Below, piece by piece: positions 61,236 to 64,000 of a DNA stretch of 64,000 nucleotides. This DNA comes from Methanocorpusculaceae archaeon UBA425. GTDB lineage: Archaea > Halobacteriota > Methanomicrobia > Methanomicrobiales > Methanocorpusculaceae. Within the stretch, counting starts at the first letter, position 1; each line of letters opens with the position of its first letter. A program made the translations under genes and the position numbers. Below the pieces are notes generated by a model that did no database searches, had not been told where the DNA came from, and saw only the letters and a program-made list of their open reading frames with translations. Location of the stretch: contig DAWV01000008.1 in assembly GCA_002506085.1 (NCBI GenBank), forward strand, positions 143,628 to 207,627, written 5' to 3'.

Positions 61236-61274
61236 AGAAATACCTTATTTTATTCCGTATTGATTCTATCTATT

Positions 61275-61308
61275 GCGACACACAGTTTAGTGTGCGCTCT
61301 CTTTTTGT
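61275..61308 (+). terminator. Hairpin and T-run in the intergenic region
   Basis: GCG-A-CACAC pairs with GTGTG-CGC (one bulged A, loop AGTTTA) and is followed by TCTCTTTTTG. It reads as an intrinsic terminator for a plus-strand transcript, most simply the candidate RNA that begins near 60975. Confidence 0.55.
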
Positions 61309-61376
61309 ATAATTTATTATACCCTCTATAAGCCTGAAGAGAAAAACAATCTGTGTCGAAAGAAATCTTTGTTACT

Positions 61377-61386
61377 AAAAAAAAGA
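61377..61386 (-). terminator. T-tract terminator of the pfdB operon
   Basis: Just after the pfdB stop, the minus strand reads TTTCTTTTTTTTAG, a T-tract without a strong stem, the simple kind of archaeal terminator. Confidence 0.5.
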
Positions 61387-61389
61387 AAT

Positions 61390-61764
61390 TTACTGGGCAG
61401 CCGGAACGCCGCTGCTGATTGCGTCCTGAATCTGCTTCTGGAGCTGTGCGGCTTTGCTGGTCATTGCCTTCTCCTGTTTGTCGAGTGAGCTGACACGAAG
61501 TTCAAGAGACTCGACCTTGTCGGTAAGCTCTGTTTTCACGGCCGCCTTGTCTTTCTGAATCAGAATGGAACCGACCGCAGAGAAAATCACGGAATCGTCT
61601 TTTGCTGCTTCGAGTTCTTCGAGGGCACGCTTTGTTTCACGGATTGTCATCTCATACTGCATTTTCTGGGACGATACCTGCTGAAGCTGCTGCTGGATCT
61701 GCTGGAACATACCAAGCTGCTGCTGAATCTGCGGGGAAATACCCGCCTGGGGTGCTGCTGTCAT
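61390..61764 (-). CDS. pfdB: Prefoldin beta subunit
   Basis: A 124-residue protein with long amphipathic heptad regions at both ends (about 10-55 and 75-115), the coiled coils of prefoldin, and a short hairpin section (FSAVGSILIQKDKAAV). Prefoldin holds unfolded proteins for the thermosome. It is the last gene of the operon, two bases after pcc1. Confidence 0.92.
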   Translation of the reverse strand: MTAAPQAGISPQIQQQLGMFQQIQQQLQQVSSQKMQYEMTIRETKRALEELEAAKDDSVIFSAVGSILIQKDKAAVKTELTDKVESLELRVSSLDKQEKAMTSKAAQLQKQIQDAISSGVPAAQ

Positions 61765-61766
61765 TT

Positions 61767-61997
61767 TTACAACTCCAATACTTCATGGGATACATTAACC
61801 AACCGCAGCCACATATTCAGAGATGCCCGGAGAGCTGATGCCTCCTCTGCTTCCACAAAAAGAGTGATGGAAGACTCATCTTTTGTGAGCCGCACATTGG
61901 CTTTTTCGCCCGGATCACTCACGGTTTCCGGGGCTAAGATTTCGTATAGTTTTTCTGCGAACGGGGTTTCAAAAACAAAACGTGCCGTGTGGTTCAT
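61767..61997 (-). CDS. pcc1: KEOPS complex subunit Pcc1
   Basis: A 76-residue protein with the Pcc1 fold features: N-terminal strand, then LRASLNMWLRLVNVSHEVL near the end. It dimerises within KEOPS, which makes the t6A modification at position 37 of ANN-decoding tRNAs. It overlaps the Brix gene by four bases. Confidence 0.85.
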   Translation of the reverse strand: MNHTARFVFETPFAEKLYEILAPETVSDPGEKANVRLTKDESSITLFVEAEEASALRASLNMWLRLVNVSHEVLEL

Positions 61998-62395
61998 ACC
62001 ATGACCTGCAGAACATACTGTTTTTTCTGAGTGCCGGAAAAAACAATCGGACCTTCGGCTTTCTCGTCGTACGTGATTGGGACATGCGGAGACAGGAAAT
62101 TAAAGAGATCCTGTTCACGGGTCACGAATCCTTTATTGAACACACCGGTCCGTTCAGTTTCTTTCACGTTTGTAATCAGCATGGAAAAAACAATATCGCC
62201 ATTTATCATCAGATCAAAAACCGGACCTTTCAGTTTCGAACCTGACAGAAAAATAATTTTGGGATCGTTCGACCCCATATCACGAATTCCTGTTTTTCCC
62301 CGCTGCACGTACTGAAAGCCCAGGGCAAAGGCAATCTCCTTTGCGAGTTTCCTGATTTCCGGTACTGGTTTGCGCGATGAAGTTACAATAGTCAT
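61994..62395 (-). CDS. Brix-domain rRNA biogenesis protein
   Basis: A 133-residue protein starting [20 protein letters not shown], typical of the short archaeal Brix/IMP4-like proteins thought to help process pre-rRNA. The start overlaps the rpoP stop (ATGA). Confidence 0.85.
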   Translation of the reverse strand: MTIVTSSRKPVPEIRKLAKEIAFALGFQYVQRGKTGIRDMGSNDPKIIFLSGSKLKGPVFDLMINGDIVFSMLITNVKETERTGVFNKGFVTREQDLFNFLSPHVPITYDEKAEGPIVFSGTQKKQYVLQVMV

Positions 62396-62523
62396 CTGGC
62401 TTTCAGTACTTTCGTGCCAGCCCCGCGGGCTTTGAAAAGAATGCGGTGACCGCAGTATGGGCAGCGGACATTCGTATCGATCTCGACCGTCTGTTTACAA
62501 CGGGCGCACTTATAAGCGACCAT
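62392..62523 (-). CDS. rpoP: RNA polymerase subunit P (Rpo12)
   Basis: A 43-residue protein read directly: [15 protein letters not shown], then [13 protein letters not shown]. The CxxC...CxxC set binds zinc. It matches RpoP (Rpo12), the eukaryotic Rpb12 counterpart, in sequence and length. It lies five bases after rpl37ae. Confidence 0.93.
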   Translation of the reverse strand: MVAYKCARCKQTVEIDTNVRCPYCGHRILFKARGAGTKVLKAR

Positions 62524-62528
62524 CGGGA

Positions 62529-62813
62529 TTATACCTCTTTGGTCTCAATTGCACGAAGAACTACCTTAAGGTTTGGCGTCTGCGGGACGTAGGCTCCGCC
62601 TGCGTATTTGTATCCGCATTTCTTGCATTCCCAGATTCCGGTGCCGACACGTTTTACTGCGACGGTATCGCACATCGGGCAGAGGTGCTTTGCGCGGGAA
62701 ATCTTTTCGCTGTCATTAACCATCTTACGGCAGAAGCGGCCGTATCTCACGCCAAAACGTCCGGCACTACCGGTTACGCGTCCTTTTGCTGCATGATTTT
62801 TCTTTGTTGCCAT
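62529..62813 (-). CDS. rpl37ae: Ribosomal protein L37Ae
   Basis: A 94-residue, very basic ribosomal protein. It has the zinc finger CPMCDTV...ECKKCG (about residues 41-61) and N-terminal [13 protein letters not shown], as in all archaeal L37ae (eL43). Part of the superoperon. Confidence 0.96.
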   Translation of the reverse strand: MATKKNHAAKGRVTGSAGRFGVRYGRFCRKMVNDSEKISRAKHLCPMCDTVAVKRVGTGIWECKKCGYKYAGGAYVPQTPNLKVVLRAIETKEV

Positions 62814-62872
62814 TTTCTATTCCTCTGGAAATATCTAGTAATATTCGTTCTTAGTTGTTTTAATAGTATGCG

Positions 62873-63574
62873 TCACTCAAGTATCTTCAGTTCCGCGTCG
62901 CCTTTCGCCGCAGCGTTTGCCAGATTGAAGAATTCCTCTTGCATTCCGGCTGGAATGGTGACAATGCAAATCCAGGATCCGTCGTTCTGCCACTCGTTTT
63001 TGTCGAGGGTGACATATGCCGCGCCGGAGATTGCTGCATAGGCTTTTGCCGCAAAGTCCATGGGGAACTTGACGGCAATTTTTCTCTCCGCGAATCTGAT
63101 CGGGAGAATCGGGCGGAGTGCTTTCACCGTCTCTTTTACCAGTTCATCGACCGACTTGAACGGGTCATAATTGACTCTGACCTGTTCCAGTGCCAGTTCA
63201 ATTCTTGTCATCGGGTGGGGAAGACCAGTCTGCGGGTTTATCGAATTTCTTGCGATATATGAAATAACCCGTCTGCGCTTTTCTTCAACGAGATGGCGGC
63301 GCTGTTCTGTCGTAAGGTGGATTTCGCCTTTCAGAATAATCTGTTTTGCAATTACCTCGAACTCAGTTGTTTTGAATGCTTTTTCTAAATCCTCATCAGG
63401 AGACTTGTCTCCGTGCGAGGCATTTTCATACACGTTCTCTGCCGCGACAACGTCTCCGATGAGGACATCCTCACCGTGACGCATCTTATCTGCAAGTTCC
63501 GGGTCGACTAATAATTCAAACTTCAGTCCGTGTGTTTCCAGACGGGCTGTTACTGCATCATCAAGGGAAATCAT
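62873..63574 (-). CDS. SBDS family ribosome assembly factor
   Basis: A 233-residue, three-domain protein. The N-terminal SBDS domain starts MISLDDAVTARLETHG and includes the QIILKGEIHLTTEQRRHLVE stretch, which is well kept. SBDS helps release factor aIF6 from the large ribosomal subunit. It follows the proteasome gene by nine bases with GAGGTTA as ribosome site. Confidence 0.94.
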   Translation of the reverse strand: MISLDDAVTARLETHGLKFELLVDPELADKMRHGEDVLIGDVVAAENVYENASHGDKSPDEDLEKAFKTTEFEVIAKQIILKGEIHLTTEQRRHLVEEKRRRVISYIARNSINPQTGLPHPMTRIELALEQVRVNYDPFKSVDELVKETVKALRPILPIRFAERKIAVKFPMDFAAKAYAAISGAAYVTLDKNEWQNDGSWICIVTIPAGMQEEFFNLANAAAKGDAELKILE

Positions 63575-63583
63575 AAGATAACC

Positions 63584-64000
63584 TCACTCTTTTTTCGCAG
63601 GTGTCGTCTTCGAAAATTTGGCAACAGCTGCCTTTACTTCATCTGCATTCAGTTTTCTGAACGAGAGAATCGATCCGTTTGCTCCTGTAGGCGACTCAAC
63701 GACTTTTGCTGCACGTTTCTTCGAGTAATCTCCTGCGATACCGATTTCAACGGTATTCATGTCGAACTTACCCTCAGTCGCCGTGTAAAGTGCTTTCAGT
63801 CCGAGCTGGACTGCCTCTTCCGCAGAGAGCGTCTCTTTGTACTCTTTTTCAAAGAGTTTTATGACTGCGGGTCTGCCGATTCCGATTCCGGTCGCCGAAT
63901 ACTCGAGAAGAGTTCCTGACGGATCGGTTTCAAAGAGATGATAATGTGTACCATCCGGGGATATCTCGACACCGGCAATTAAAAGGGCTGTTCCGTAAGG
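63584..64000 (-). CDS. psmA: Proteasome alpha subunit (5' end outside window)
   Basis: The last 138 codons of an alpha chain, reading PYGTALLIAGVE, then LFETDPSGTLLEY, and a Lys/Thr-rich end. The strand and helix pattern and the neighbours fit psmA, which forms the outer rings of the 20S core. The N-terminus lies beyond the window edge. First visible gene of the superoperon. Confidence 0.93.
   Translation of the reverse strand, partial: PYGTALLIAGVEISPDGTHYHLFETDPSGTLLEYSATGIGIGRPAVIKLFEKEYKETLSAEEAVQLGLKALYTATEGKFDMNTVEIGIAGDYSKKRAAKVVESPTGANGSILSFRKLNADEVKAAVAKFSKTTPAKKE

Noticed and set aside
1..64000. CRISPR array, prophage or insertion sequence
   Set aside because: No array of spaced repeats, transposase or integrase motif was seen. 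The only tandem repeat is the 15-base unit in the precursor gene.

Overview
This window looks like chromosome from a methanogenic euryarchaeon of the order Methanomicrobiales, probably close to Methanocorpusculum. The order and genus are inferred from overall character, not from a database search. The evidence is methanogenesis marker 12, the methanofuran enzyme MfnB, a four-subunit pyruvate:ferredoxin oxidoreductase, archaeal-type Leu, Ala, Pro, Phe and Trp tRNA synthetases, a two-domain tRNA-splicing endonuclease, an intron-bearing tRNA-Tyr, prefoldin, KEOPS Pcc1, SBDS, RpoP and proteasome genes. Genes are dense, many overlap by 1 or 4 bases, and TATA boxes and Shine-Dalgarno motifs are recognisable. 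I see no insertion sequence, prophage or CRISPR array.

Layout. 1-1.7 kb: CDP-glucose genes (rfbG cut by the window edge, rfbF), divergent from a polysaccharide flippase. 3.4-6 kb: a YdjM-like membrane hydrolase, threonine synthase and a small surface protein. 6.1-9.0 kb: porCDAB. 9.1-12.8 kb: methanogenesis marker 12, a J-protein with an unknown partner, and S-adenosylhomocysteine hydrolase. 12.9-14.6 kb: a tandem patatin pair. 14.6-16.4 kb: hisF, a methyltransferase and hisI. 16.4-22.7 kb: PIN-ATPase, leuS and a PAC2 protein. 22.9-25.4 kb: tRNA-Arg, a structured leader with a membrane protein, a DRG GTPase and tRNA-Glu.

25.4-30.3 kb holds the most interesting locus. A 109-residue protein has a RiPP-like leader and a tail built of a five-residue repeat. 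It is followed by a SPASM-type radical SAM protein, a cobalamin-binding radical SAM protein with a PqqD-like C-terminal tail, and an FAD reductase. I interpret this as an archaeal RiPP (modified peptide) pathway.

30.5-32.3 kb: ATPase and T subunits of an ECF transporter without a visible S subunit. 32.5-32.9 kb: a structured leader, a 38-residue basic peptide and a strong hairpin. 32.9-37.1 kb: two large dehydratase-activase-type iron-sulfur proteins. 37.2-41.8 kb: proS, a KH protein, hisE, mfnB and guaB. 41.8-45.2 kb: a membrane-tethered regulator and alaS. 45.3-49.4 kb: a TIM-barrel protein and a BtuFCD-like importer. 49.5-54.9 kb: endA-trpS-pheS-pheT. 55-60.4 kb: a surface protein, an HTH-V4R regulator, and a cluster with RNase Z, a TIM-barrel protein, a UPF0200 kinase, a zinc-ribbon protein, UPF0147 and DUF1922.

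60.4-61.3 kb: tRNA-Tyr (intron, encoded CCA), two identical tRNA-Asp genes, then 580 bases without a protein gene that contain a promoter-like box, several perfect hairpins and a terminator, probably a non-coding RNA. 61.4-64 kb: the archaeal information-processing superoperon psmA (partial)-SBDS-rpl37ae-rpoP-brix-pcc1-pfdB.
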